Source: Bacteroidota bacterium | GTDB taxonomy: Bacteria > Bacteroidota > Bacteroidia > B-17B0 > Aurantibacillaceae | DNA length: 64,000 nt | Assembly (NCBI GenBank): GCA_025362395.1 | Contig: JANYGK010000028.1 | Span: forward strand, 30,142 to 94,141 | Direction: 5' to 3' | Shown here: piece after piece, positions 1-8,070 of the stretch | How the letters are laid out: every line of letters starts with the position of its first letter | Position numbering within the stretch: the stretch's first letter is position 1 | Translations under genes and position numbers: made by a program | The notes under the pieces: model-generated | Told to the model about the DNA's origin: nothing | Databases searched by the model: none | The model's input: only the letters and a program-made list of their open reading frames with translations

Positions 1-2
1 GT

Positions 3-383
3 AAAGGATCTGGAACAGCGGGTACTTGGTACGCGGCAAATTTAAGAGCATCAACCGCTCCATTATGGGTTTCGCCTCCTACACTTCTTAACTCATGGAC
101 TAACTCAGCATCTCCCTTTAAGTATTATGTTTCACCTAATGGACATGTAAGTTTTGAAGGCCTTGTAGTAAATTCGTCAAGCGGTTCAACTGTTTTTTTT
201 ACATTGCCCTTTGCGCCGAGTTATCAAAGAAATATACCGGTGCTTGTGAATGACGGAACTATAACACTGAAAATGGCGCAACTAACAATAGACACATCAG
301 GAAATTGCTCTATAACAAAAGGCGCAACCGCTACGGCAAACAATGGGATAGTTTTAGACGGAGTAAGTTTTTGGTTATCATAA
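3..383 (+). CDS. Phage tail/receptor fibre, C-terminal part (5' end off window)
   Basis: An open frame enters from the left edge and stops with TAA at 381-383. The 126 visible residues contain the pattern W-x-x-P followed by a NSWTN motif, then YYVSPNGHVSFEGLV and a later FTLPFAPSYQR. This matches the C-terminal fold of many phage fibre and upper-baseplate proteins, where NGWxN..., (Y)xK(D)xGxVxLxG and LPxGYRP motifs recur. It probably binds the host surface. The assignment rests on the motif pattern only. The next gene follows after 1 base, so it belongs to the rightward late operon. Confidence 0.5.
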   Translation, partial: KGSGTAGTWYAANLRASTAPLWVSPPTLLNSWTNSASPFKYYVSPNGHVSFEGLVVNSSSGSTVFFTLPFAPSYQRNIPVLVNDGTITLKMAQLTIDTSGNCSITKGATATANNGIVLDGVSFWLS

Positions 384-384
384 C

Positions 385-1122
385 ATGCAGCTTAATATAA
401 ATAGTAGTGCTGTAGTGGCACACACAAACAGATTAGAACGACTGAGAATATCAGTCCTGCCGAACGCTATTCGCAACACTTTGAATAATGCCGCCTATGA
501 TGTAAAAACAAATACGATGCCTGAAAGCGCAAAAAATAATTTTGTAAACAGGTCGCCTAACTTTTTTAAAGTAACAAGTAAGTTTGATAAAGCAACAGGA
601 AATAATATAAATTCAATGAGATCTACCGTTGGGTTTATTACAGGAAAAGTAAAAAATGATTTTTCTGTTAAGGATTTGGAGCAACAAGAAAATAGCGGCA
701 CTATAAAAAAACGCTCTTTTATCCCTTTAAAATCTGCCCGTACGGGAAATAGCAATAATAGACTTATACGGTCAAACGCAAGGCTTTCAGGTATAGACAA
801 TATTGTTAATGCGAGAAATCAAAAGGGTAACACTAAAGCTGCCCGCTTTGTTAATGCTATCTTAAAGGCAGGAGATGGTGGTTTTGTTTTGGGAAGCAAC
901 AATAATGGTGAAAATATTTTATGGAAGGTTAACTCTATAAAATCGAATTTAAAAAGTAAAAGATTTAAGCCTAGGTTAACGCCGTTATATGATTATTCAC
1001 CAAAAAGATCCGTACATGTAAAGGCTACAAATTTTATGAAAGATGCATCATTAAAAACGGGCGAAAAATTGGAGCAAATGTTTAATAAAGAAGTTGAACG
1101 ACAAATAGCAAAATTAAAATGA
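385..1122 (+). CDS. Putative phage tail-completion/neck protein (Mu G or HK97 gp10-like)
   Basis: This 245-residue protein is basic and hydrophilic, with no signal peptide or membrane segment. The N-terminal 60 residues look helical, with repeated Arg/Asn. The C-terminal 45 residues (LTPLYDYSPKRSVHVKATNF and a helix ending in KEVERQIAKLK) resemble the C-terminal helix of HK97 gp10 / phage virion morphogenesis proteins, which join tail to head. It starts 1 base after the fibre gene and overlaps the gpN-like gene by 4 bases (ATGA), so translation is probably coupled. The family call is an inference from shape and position. Confidence 0.4.
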   Translation: MQLNINSSAVVAHTNRLERLRISVLPNAIRNTLNNAAYDVKTNTMPESAKNNFVNRSPNFFKVTSKFDKATGNNINSMRSTVGFITGKVKNDFSVKDLEQQENSGTIKKRSFIPLKSARTGNSNNRLIRSNARLSGIDNIVNARNQKGNTKAARFVNAILKAGDGGFVLGSNNNGENILWKVNSIKSNLKSKRFKPRLTPLYDYSPKRSVHVKATNFMKDASLKTGEKLEQMFNKEVERQIAKLK

Positions 1123-2339
1123 GTTGGTTAGATAAATTATCAAATGATTTAATTATTACTACCGGGGATTCAAAGCAATATAAACCCTTATGGAAAAATC
1201 CTTCAAAATCAACAGGCTATAACCATGCTGAATTTACATTTCCTAATTTGACAGGTTCTTTAGTTAAAAGAGGAACGCCAATTGGAAGAAGATTTCCTCT
1301 TGAATTGTATTTTGATGGCACTGATCATTTAGATAAATCTTCTGAGTTTGAAAAATCCGCTAGTGATAAACGCGCCTGGAGAATAGAACACCCATATTAT
1401 GGATTGTTATTTGTTCAGCCTACTGAAATTAATTTTGATAATATAGGTGATAATGTCACAAAAATAACCACTGTAGTAATTGAAACAATAACAGAAGATA
1501 AGCCTTCCGTAAAAACTGACCCAATAGATTCAATTAAATTAACCAAAGTTCAATTAGATGGAGTAGCTGAGCAAAATATAACTGCCACCATTCAACCTAC
1601 AAACATTAATACATTAACGGATGTAAATAAAAAAGCCTTTAACCTGTCAGTCCCTATTATTAAACTACCTACGGAAGCAGAAGGTTTTTATAACACATTT
1701 AATCAAGCTCAATCTGCTATAAATACAGCTACAGCAACACCAATATTGGCTATGCGAGCCGTTATAGCCGCACTATCATATCCTGCAAATTTTCAAGTTA
1801 GTGTTCAAACAAGGATCAATACTTTAAAGAGCACATTTGATAATTTACGAGCGACGGTAGCCGGCATACCAAATGTGGCGGGTAAGCAAATTTATCAAGT
1901 CCAAGGCGCAGCGATTCTAAGCGCTATGTGTATAGGGGCCTCTACTCCTGTAGATAAAGATTACACAAACAGTAAAAGTGTTTTAGGTATTACAAGTATT
2001 CTTTCCAGTAGTTACAATCAGTACTTAACAGACCTAGATTCAATTCAATCGCTAAATGGCGGAAATATAACAAGTTTTATTCCTTCGCCCGATACAATCA
2101 ACTTATTAGACGGCTTATTGAATTTTACAATAGCAAATCTTTATAATATTGCTTTAAGTTCACGAACAGAACGCTCAATAATTACTGAAAAAGACACCAA
2201 TATAATTTTATTAACACAGCGTTTTTATGGATTAGATCCAAATGATGATAATATAAATGAATTAATCTCGAATAACAATTGGAGTTTAAGCCAAGTGTTG
2301 CAAATTAAAAAAAATACAAAAGTTGTTTATTATATATAA
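1119..2339 (+). CDS. Mu gpN-like DNA circularisation/baseplate protein
   Basis: This 406-residue protein opens with a domain (about residues 1-130) typical of the DNA-circulation family named after Mu gpN: SWLDKL, then a PNLTGSLVKRGTPIGRRFPL segment, a YFDGTDH motif and EHPYYGLLFVQP. In Mu this is a baseplate/tail component that sits between the tape measure and the hub. The remaining 270 residues are Thr/Asn/Ile-rich and mostly helical. The gene overlaps its upstream neighbour by 4 bases and the hub gene by 1 base. Position directly before a gpP-like hub supports the call. Confidence 0.7.
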   Translation: MSWLDKLSNDLIITTGDSKQYKPLWKNPSKSTGYNHAEFTFPNLTGSLVKRGTPIGRRFPLELYFDGTDHLDKSSEFEKSASDKRAWRIEHPYYGLLFVQPTEINFDNIGDNVTKITTVVIETITEDKPSVKTDPIDSIKLTKVQLDGVAEQNITATIQPTNINTLTDVNKKAFNLSVPIIKLPTEAEGFYNTFNQAQSAINTATATPILAMRAVIAALSYPANFQVSVQTRINTLKSTFDNLRATVAGIPNVAGKQIYQVQGAAILSAMCIGASTPVDKDYTNSKSVLGITSILSSSYNQYLTDLDSIQSLNGGNITSFIPSPDTINLLDGLLNFTIANLYNIALSSRTERSIITEKDTNIILLTQRFYGLDPNDDNINELISNNNWSLSQVLQIKKNTKVVYYI

Positions 2340-3436
2340 TGAATTTAAAAATTAATCATAGGATTGGCGACGGCATTGTTGATGTAACTTACTTCAATGA
2401 TTTTGAAATTGACTTAAAATTTGATTCAGTGGCCTCTACGTTCTCATTCCAAGCATTGTTTGATCCGTATAACCGTTCTCATGCTGAATTATTTTGTGTA
2501 AGTCATTTTCACGAGGCCACGCTTGAGCATGAAGGGGAAACGCTTATTAGCGGTTTTTTATTAGGAGAAGAATTTAAGTCAAGTGCAGTAGAAGAATTAA
2601 CACACTTTGCGGGATATTCAAAGCCTGGCGTTTTTGAAGATTGTGAAATTCCTCCGACATTATATCCGCTTCAAAGTGACGGATTGTCTTTAGCTGAAAT
2701 TGCAAGGAAAATAGCAGCGCCTTTTCATTTAAATGTCATTATTGATCCGTTAGTTTCTAATGCAATGAATAAACCTATTGATAAAAGTACAGCATCGGAA
2801 TCTCAAAACATAAAATCTTATTTAACTGAAATCGCTACACAGCGTAATATTATCATGACGCACGATGAATTAGGAAATTTGGTTTTTACGAAAGCAAAAA
2901 CCAACTTAAAGCCTATTTGCCATTTTGAGGATGGACTTACCGGAACGTCATTTAGGATGTCTTTTTCAGGACAAGGAATACATAGCCATATAACGGTTAT
3001 GAAGCAAGCAAGTGAAGATGGAGGTAACGCGGGGGAGTACACTATTCAAAACCCCTATTGTCCGGTAAGATATGTTTACAGGCCAAAAGTTGTTACGCAG
3101 AGCAGTGGGACAGATATTACAACGGAAGAGTTTGCAAAACAACAACTAGCTGCTGAGTTGAAAAATATAAAATTTATTATTAATACTGATCGTTGGAAGA
3201 TTGATGGTAAAATAATAAGGCCAAACAACATTATAACTATCTTTGCCCCTAAGATTTATGTATATAAAAAAATTGAATTATTTATAGAGAGTGTTAAACT
3301 AAAAGGAAATTCAACAGAAACAACCGCTGAATTAACGTGTGTTTTGCCGTGCGTGTATGATGGGTCAGCCGTTAAAAATGTTTTTGTCGATGCTCATGAT
3401 AATTTCCCGCGCTTTAAATATCCAAAACAAAACTGA
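2339..3436 (+). CDS. Mu gpP-like baseplate hub protein
   Basis: This 365-residue protein resembles the gpP/gp44 hub of contractile-tailed phages (T4 gp27-like fold). The N-terminus has a short beta domain (residues 1-90) with a FQALFDPYNRSHAELF segment, then GYSKPGVFEDCEIPPTLYPL and a helix LSLAEIARKIAAPF, followed by FxDG and a C-terminal domain with RWKIDGKIIRPNNIITIFAP. That IRPNxxI pattern is typical of hub proteins that carry the central spike. It is joined by single-base overlaps to the genes on both sides, giving the order gpN-gpP-spike as in Mu. Confidence 0.75.
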   Translation: MNLKINHRIGDGIVDVTYFNDFEIDLKFDSVASTFSFQALFDPYNRSHAELFCVSHFHEATLEHEGETLISGFLLGEEFKSSAVEELTHFAGYSKPGVFEDCEIPPTLYPLQSDGLSLAEIARKIAAPFHLNVIIDPLVSNAMNKPIDKSTASESQNIKSYLTEIATQRNIIMTHDELGNLVFTKAKTNLKPICHFEDGLTGTSFRMSFSGQGIHSHITVMKQASEDGGNAGEYTIQNPYCPVRYVYRPKVVTQSSGTDITTEEFAKQQLAAELKNIKFIINTDRWKIDGKIIRPNNIITIFAPKIYVYKKIELFIESVKLKGNSTETTAELTCVLPCVYDGSAVKNVFVDAHDNFPRFKYPKQN

Positions 3437-3966
3437 TGAATTATTTCGTTAAAACTATATCCGCATCCGTTGACAGCATGAGCAGGCGTGTCATTAAGTT
3501 TTTACGCTTTGGAAAGTCGGATGTTCAAACCGGAATTGAAGCATTAGCGTATGGACTTGATAGCAATCCTATAAAAGATATGGTTGCCGTTTATGCTGAA
3601 ACTTCCGAGAAAGGAAAAGTGGCAATTGTTGGCTACCTTAATAAAAATCAAAAAGCACAACCCGGAGAATTTAGGACGTTTTGCACAGATAGCCAAGGAG
3701 TAGAAAAGTTTTATACTTGGATGAAATCAGACGGTACAATAGAAATAGGGGGTAATGTTAATTTTGCTGTGAAATATAACGAATTAGTAATTGAGTTTAA
3801 TAAAATTAAAACAGATTTCAATAGCTTAGTGAGTATATTTAACGCGCATACACATATACTTGCTTTATCATCAGGCACTGGCACGGCAGCGCCTTCAATA
3901 ACTCAGGGCACTGTAAATACAAGTGATATTACACAAACAAAAAATTCTAAAATAAAAACAATATGA
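3436..3966 (+). CDS. Baseplate spike protein (gpV/gp45-like)
   Basis: This 176-residue protein has an N-terminal OB-like part (residues 1-90) with the FCTDSQGVEKFYTWMKSDGT and IEIGGNVNFAVKYNEL segments typical of phage spike proteins. A short coiled helix follows, ending in FNAHTHI near residue 140. The HxH motif is found in many spike tips and baseplate proteins, where the histidines bind iron. A flexible Ser/Thr tail ends the protein. It sits on the hub as the membrane-piercing tip. It follows the hub gene with a 1-base overlap. The family is well supported by position and motifs. Confidence 0.65.
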   Translation: MNYFVKTISASVDSMSRRVIKFLRFGKSDVQTGIEALAYGLDSNPIKDMVAVYAETSEKGKVAIVGYLNKNQKAQPGEFRTFCTDSQGVEKFYTWMKSDGTIEIGGNVNFAVKYNELVIEFNKIKTDFNSLVSIFNAHTHILALSSGTGTAAPSITQGTVNTSDITQTKNSKIKTI

Positions 3967-4277
3967 TTCGATATTTAAGTATAGATGCAAATCTTCAAAG
4001 TTGCGAAGACATAAAGTCCAAAATTGTTAAGATAGACGCAATTATATCTGCGCTAATGGATACTGCTTTAAAGGTTGTACTAGCCGGAGATACCGTAGAA
4101 TATACTTTAGATACAGGGCAAACAAAGATTTCAAAAGTACTTTCAACGCCTGATAGTGTAATGAAAGCCATTAAGGATTTTGAAACATTGCGTGTTATGT
4201 ATTTAAATAAAATTTCATCAAGAGTTGTAAGAATAGTTGACAGTAAAAATATTTTAAATGGATTTTATGGCAGATAA
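3963..4277 (+). CDS. Small phage protein, possible gpW-like head completion
   Basis: This 104-residue protein has predicted helices around a short beta hairpin (KVVLAGDTVEYTLDTGQTKI). It overlaps the spike gene by 4 bases and the portal gene by 20 bases. Position immediately before a lambda-type portal is where lambda gpW (head completion) is encoded. The hairpin with a Thr/Gly turn between helices is compatible with a gpW fold, but the protein is longer than gpW (68 residues) and I see no decisive motif. Treat the function as open. Confidence 0.45.
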   Translation: MIRYLSIDANLQSCEDIKSKIVKIDAIISALMDTALKVVLAGDTVEYTLDTGQTKISKVLSTPDSVMKAIKDFETLRVMYLNKISSRVVRIVDSKNILNGFYGR

Positions 4278-5892
4278 AAAAATAAAATTAATCGATAGAG
4301 TAAAAGCTTTTATTAAGCCTGAGACATTAAAACAACCCGTGGCTGATTTTTCTACCAGTGGAGAATCTCGCCCTTTAATGGTGCTGTCATTTACGGGAGA
4401 AAAGAATCTTGGCGAAATGGGGCCGGCTATTGATTACCGTTTAGATTATAGTACTTTAAGGATACGTTCGTGGCAATCACAATTGGAAAGTGATATTTGC
4501 AAAACTGTCATAAAAAGATTTGTGACATGGGTAGTTGGAGATGGTTTAAAGCTTCAATCTGAGCCATCTGATGTAGTTTTAAAAAGTGAAGGTGTAACGA
4601 TAAACAAGCAAGCTTTTTCAGATGCTGTAGAGGCTCGTTTTGGAATATTTAAGAAATCAAAAACGAGCGACTATTCAGAAATGAATAACATTGATTTAAT
4701 TGCTGCGGCAGCTTTTAAAAACGCCATTGTTGGCGGAGACGTTTTAGTAATACAAAGGTTTGATGGAGAAAATGTAAATATTCAACTTGTTGACGGATGC
4801 CATGTGCAATCCCCTACACTTGGTTCTGAATGGTTTCCTACTGCGCTGGCTAATGGCTCATCTATTATTAACGGTATTGAGATTTCAGAAAAAGGAAAGC
4901 ATATTGCTTTTTACGTAAGAATTTATTCCGCGAACAGAACTTTTTTACGATACGACAGAATACCCGCACGAAGCAACGAAAGCGGTTTGCAAACAGCCTT
5001 TATGGTTTATGGATCCAAACACCGGCTTGATAACATTAGGGGCCTTCCTTTATTAGCTGCTTGCTTAGAAACTGCTAAGAAAATGGAGCGCTATAAAGAG
5101 GCTGTTTTAGGAAGCGCAGAGGAAATATCAAAATTCATTTACCAAGTAGTGCATGAAGCATACTCCGATGGATCAAATCCGTTAGGAGATAGATTGATGG
5201 AAGCCAGCGGTTTTGAAACTGATAAACTGGAAATTCCTAGAGATGTTGCTGGAAAAGAAATTGCTAAAAGCGTGGCGGCATCTACAAATAAACAAGCTAT
5301 AAATATGCCTGTAGGATCTAAATTAGAACCCGTCACAAATAATAACCCCATGATGTTTAGGGATTTCTATGCTGTTAATACAGACTTGCTTTGCGCTACC
5401 GTGGGCATTCCGCCAAATGTAGCAATGAGTAAGTATGATGATAGCTTTAGTGCATCCCGTGCAGCTATTAAAGATTGGGAACACACATTAATAATAGAAC
5501 GCAATAATTTCGCTTTTGAATTTTACGAGCCCGTTTATGCTTTTTGGTTAGATATTGAGATTTTAAAAAATAAAATACAGGCCCCTGGTTATGTTTTGGC
5601 TCGCAGACAAAATAACACAATGGCTTTAGATGCTTTTAGAAGAACGCGCTGGATAGGTTCACAGGTTCCTCATATAGATCCTGAAAAAGAAGTGATTGCA
5701 GAGCGTTTAAAATTGGGATCAAGTGCTGAAGCTATTCCGTTAACAACAGTGGAGGCTTCCACAGAGGCATTAAACGGTGGTGAATACAGTTCTAATGTTG
5801 TTCAGTTTGGGAAAGAATTATCTGTTTCAAAAAATAATGGAATTGAGATACCAATTAAGACAACGGAGACAATAAGAAAAGGAGAGAAGTAA
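4258..5892 (+). CDS. Phage portal protein, lambda gpB family
   Basis: This 544-residue portal is the dodecameric ring through which DNA enters the capsid. Lambda-family features are visible: DYRLDYSTLRIRSWQSQLES near residue 65, the VVGDGLKLQ segment after the first helices, VGGDVLVI and LVDGCHVQ, a FSASRAAIKDWEH motif near residue 400 and PVYAFWLDIEIL near 430. Length fits the family (about 530). Met4 (4,267) is an alternative start; both overlap the previous gene. The stop codon lies inside an 8-bp hairpin that may end or dampen transcription here. Confidence 0.9.
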   Translation: MDFMADKKIKLIDRVKAFIKPETLKQPVADFSTSGESRPLMVLSFTGEKNLGEMGPAIDYRLDYSTLRIRSWQSQLESDICKTVIKRFVTWVVGDGLKLQSEPSDVVLKSEGVTINKQAFSDAVEARFGIFKKSKTSDYSEMNNIDLIAAAAFKNAIVGGDVLVIQRFDGENVNIQLVDGCHVQSPTLGSEWFPTALANGSSIINGIEISEKGKHIAFYVRIYSANRTFLRYDRIPARSNESGLQTAFMVYGSKHRLDNIRGLPLLAACLETAKKMERYKEAVLGSAEEISKFIYQVVHEAYSDGSNPLGDRLMEASGFETDKLEIPRDVAGKEIAKSVAASTNKQAINMPVGSKLEPVTNNNPMMFRDFYAVNTDLLCATVGIPPNVAMSKYDDSFSASRAAIKDWEHTLIIERNNFAFEFYEPVYAFWLDIEILKNKIQAPGYVLARRQNNTMALDAFRRTRWIGSQVPHIDPEKEVIAERLKLGSSAEAIPLTTVEASTEALNGGEYSSNVVQFGKELSVSKNNGIEIPIKTTETIRKGEK

Positions 5893-5901
5893 ATTCTCTC
5901 C
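5881..5901 (+). terminator. Hairpin over the portal stop codon
   Basis: GGAGAGAA and TTCTCTCC form a perfect 8-bp stem around a 5-base loop that contains the TAA stop of the portal gene. No T-run follows, so it may be an mRNA-stabilising or attenuating hairpin rather than a full terminator. The next 126 bases hold no gene; they contain an 8-bp palindrome (GACGCGTC, 5,916-5,923) and a 5-bp hairpin at 5,984-5,997. Confidence 0.5.
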
Positions 5902-6027
5902 TTACGCCAACCCTTGACGCGTCGAACGTCCCCTCCTGTTTGATTCAAGTTTACAATACTTAGCCTTAAAGCGGCCAACAACAGGTAGTAACCTACCCCT
6001 TACATATCAGGTTGATTAATATTTATT

Positions 6028-6240
6028 TTACAATAAATTAATTTCTTTTTTTGTTTCTGTTATCACTTCTTCAAAAGCATCCAATGTTTCTTTTGCGTTT
6101 AAGAAACAGGATTTTAAATGAGATAATTCAACTTCTTTAAAAGAAATTTCAGCCTCATAATGTTTAACCGATTTTTGCGAAAAATCCAGCAGTCTTTCAT
6201 TTGATTTCACATACATTTCAAGTTGCTCTTTATATTCCAT
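6028..6240 (-). CDS. Small coiled-coil protein, moron-like
   Basis: This 70-residue protein is charged and predicted to be almost entirely helical with heptad-like spacing (EQLEMYVKSNERLLDF, then VELSHLKSCF). It lies on the minus strand inside an otherwise rightward late operon, 73 bases downstream of another small leftward gene. No family is recognised. The inverted orientation and its place between two structural genes suggest an accessory gene expressed from the lysogen, but function is unknown. Confidence 0.55.
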   Translation of the reverse strand: MEYKEQLEMYVKSNERLLDFSQKSVKHYEAEISFKEVELSHLKSCFLNAKETLDAFEEVITETKKEINLL

Positions 6241-6312
6241 GTTATTTTATCGGATTTTACGAAGCCCTTCCAGGGCTATTTTTTGTAATTTAAATTCATT
6301 ATCCCAGAAAAG

Positions 6313-6609
6313 TTATTTACCTAATACTTCTATCGCGTTTCTGAAAATTTTCCCATAGACGTCCTTTGAGCAGGGCATGCACATTTCAGCAATGGCAATA
6401 GCTTTTTCTCTTACGCTCGCATCTTCATTAACTAATATTTTTTTGAATGGAATCTTCATGTGTTCTGGGTAAGAGTCACAAATCTTCCTTAGCTCAGGCT
6501 TCATAAAGTCGCAGACTTTCATACCTAGATTGTCAGCGATGTTGCTTATTTCTAAGTGTGTTTTATGGGAGATCCCATAAATTACTAAGTAGGGATTTCT
6601 TTTACTCAC
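6313..6609 (-). CDS. Small unknown protein, possible DNA-binding moron
   Basis: This 98-residue protein begins SKRNPYLVIYGISHKTHLEI, and the next segment (NIADNLGMKVCDFMKPELRK) reads like helices that could fold as a ribbon-helix-helix or other small DNA-binding domain. Two cysteines occur as CMPC near the C-terminus. It is the promoter-proximal gene of a two-gene leftward unit within the late operon, with a TAnnTTTG box upstream on its own strand. The DNA-binding idea is weak; the existence of the gene is better supported than its function. Confidence 0.5.
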   Translation of the reverse strand: MSKRNPYLVIYGISHKTHLEISNIADNLGMKVCDFMKPELRKICDSYPEHMKIPFKKILVNEDASVREKAIAIAEMCMPCSKDVYGKIFRNAIEVLGK

Positions 6610-6632
6610 AGATTTTGCATGTTTTGGTCATA

Positions 6633-6640
6633 CAAATATA
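6633..6640 (-). promoter_or_regulatory. Candidate -7 box for the leftward two-gene moron
   Basis: CAAATATA on the plus strand reads TATATTTG on the minus strand, an exact TAnnTTTG Bacteroidota -7 box, 24 bases before the start at 6,609. The same octamer occurs before the leftward early genes at 29,864. No clear TTTG -33 element is found at the right distance. Confidence 0.4.
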
Positions 6641-6677
6641 ACATTTTATTTCATTGTGTAATATTTTTACAATCAAA

Positions 6678-7610
6678 ATGGCAAAAGAGCTTTATTTATA
6701 TTCTCCTATTTATGATTTTGTAGCACAGGATTTAATCCAAGCTATGGACGATAACATGAGTGAGGATATTACTTTAAGGCTTAATACTCCTGGCGGATCG
6801 GTATTTTCTAATTATGGCATTTGTGCTAAAATGACTGAGCATGGCTCCGTTAATGTTAAAGTAGATGGGGCGGCAATGTCAAGCGGTGCTTATTTATTGC
6901 TTTTCGCAAAAAATGTGGAATGTTTAGATGTATCAACTATTGTATTTCATAGAGCTGACATGCCGATTGAAAACCAAACTGACCAAGATTTTTTAGATAA
7001 AATAAATAAAGATTTAAAAGCTAAGATGCTTTTAAAAATCAACGCAGATAAATTCAAGGAAGTTACAGGATATTCTATAAATGAAATGTTTAATCCAGAA
7101 ACAAGATTAGACATTACTCTATCTGGAAAAGATGCAAAAAAAATAGGCTTAGTAAGTAAAGTTACTACCCTTTCCCCAGCCGAAGTTACTGCTTTTAATA
7201 ATAAAATGTTTGCGGTCTCGGCCACCTCAAATCCAATCGAAACATCAAAAAACAAAAATATGACAATTGATAAATTAAAAGCAGAACACCCTGCTGTTTA
7301 TGCTGAGATTTTAGCATTAGGTGTGGCGCAGGAAAAAGACAGAGTTGAAGCATGCGTTGCTTTTATAGACATCGATCCTGCGGGCGTAAAAGCAGCTATA
7401 GAAAGCGGCAAAAACTTAAGCCAAAAACAAATGGCTGATTTCACGGTAAAAGCTTTAAGTAAAGAATCTTTAGCCGCAATTGCTAAGGAAGCCCCTGGCG
7501 CTGTTACAACTACAGAGGTGACAGATAAAGAAAAAACTGACAAGCAAAAATCTATTGAGGCTTTCGAGAATTCAGTTAACGCAAACTTAAAAATTAAAAC
7601 ACCCGCATAA
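6678..7610 (+). CDS. Phage head maturation protease, ClpP-like, with C-terminal scaffold
   Basis: This 310-residue protein has an N-terminal ClpP/S14-type serine protease domain (about 1-170): LNTPGGSV at 35-42, the nucleophile region GAAMSSGAY (Ser68 probable) and FHRAD with His91. It trims scaffold and capsid proteins during prohead maturation. Residues about 195-310 are helical and charged, as in phage scaffolds, and begin at an internal Met195 in frame. I chose the start at 6,678 because MAKELYLYSP matches the first strand of the domain; an ATG 24 bases earlier is possible. It overlaps the decoration gene by 1 base. Confidence 0.85.
   Translation: MAKELYLYSPIYDFVAQDLIQAMDDNMSEDITLRLNTPGGSVFSNYGICAKMTEHGSVNVKVDGAAMSSGAYLLLFAKNVECLDVSTIVFHRADMPIENQTDQDFLDKINKDLKAKMLLKINADKFKEVTGYSINEMFNPETRLDITLSGKDAKKIGLVSKVTTLSPAEVTAFNNKMFAVSATSNPIETSKNKNMTIDKLKAEHPAVYAEILALGVAQEKDRVEACVAFIDIDPAGVKAAIESGKNLSQKQMADFTVKALSKESLAAIAKEAPGAVTTTEVTDKEKTDKQKSIEAFENSVNANLKIKTPA
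7260..7610 (+). CDS. Nested in-frame scaffold protein (internal start)
   Basis: An ATG at 7,260 inside the protease gene would give a 116-residue protein starting MTIDKLKAEHPAVYAEILAL and sharing the protease C-terminus. Lambda C/Nu3 and Mu I/Z make their scaffolds from such nested starts. The start lies just after a low-complexity Asn/Lys/Ser linker (SNPIETSKNKN) that separates the protease domain from the helical part. There is no Shine-Dalgarno sequence, but few genes here have one. Known for the family; inferred for this gene. Confidence 0.4.
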   Translation: MTIDKLKAEHPAVYAEILALGVAQEKDRVEACVAFIDIDPAGVKAAIESGKNLSQKQMADFTVKALSKESLAAIAKEAPGAVTTTEVTDKEKTDKQKSIEAFENSVNANLKIKTPA

Positions 7611-8053
7611 TGAGCAATCAAATTATAACAGTTCAAACAGGCGATCAGTTAACGGTCAATACTGATCTTTCCAGAATTTTTCTTTGGGAAAACCGATACT
7701 CTACAGCAAGCTACAATAATTCAACCTATGCAACTCAGGTAATTAAAGCCGGGACTCTATTAGGTAGAATTGCAGCTAATCAATTTGTTGCACCGTGCAT
7801 ATCCACCGCAGTTGATGGTAGCCAAATACCGAGAGGCATTTTAGCTGATGATATGACCATTTTAGCAGGCGCTATTGTCAATATGCCTTTTTGCACAGAT
7901 GGCGATGTAGCTGCCGACAAAGTAATATTCCTTGGGGCAGGGGACGGGTTTAATACACTTGTGAATAACGTTTCGTTAAGGGACAGAATTGCGGCCGACA
8001 CTGTCGGTATCCGCTTAATCAATTCAGACGAACAAACAAATTACGATAACTAA
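7610..8053 (+). CDS. Head decoration protein, lambda gpD-like
   Basis: This 147-residue beta-rich protein has the features of capsid decoration proteins: KAGTLLGRI near residue 45, then a DGSQIPRGILADD segment and CTDGDVAADKVIFLGAGDG. These proteins bind as trimers on the expanded capsid and stabilise it against internal DNA pressure. It lies between the protease/scaffold and the major capsid gene, the same order as lambda C-Nu3-D-E. The usual gpD length is about 110; the extra residues are at both ends. Confidence 0.8.
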   Translation: MSNQIITVQTGDQLTVNTDLSRIFLWENRYSTASYNNSTYATQVIKAGTLLGRIAANQFVAPCISTAVDGSQIPRGILADDMTILAGAIVNMPFCTDGDVAADKVIFLGAGDGFNTLVNNVSLRDRIAADTVGIRLINSDEQTNYDN

Positions 8054-8070
8054 AATTAAAAAAGCATAAT

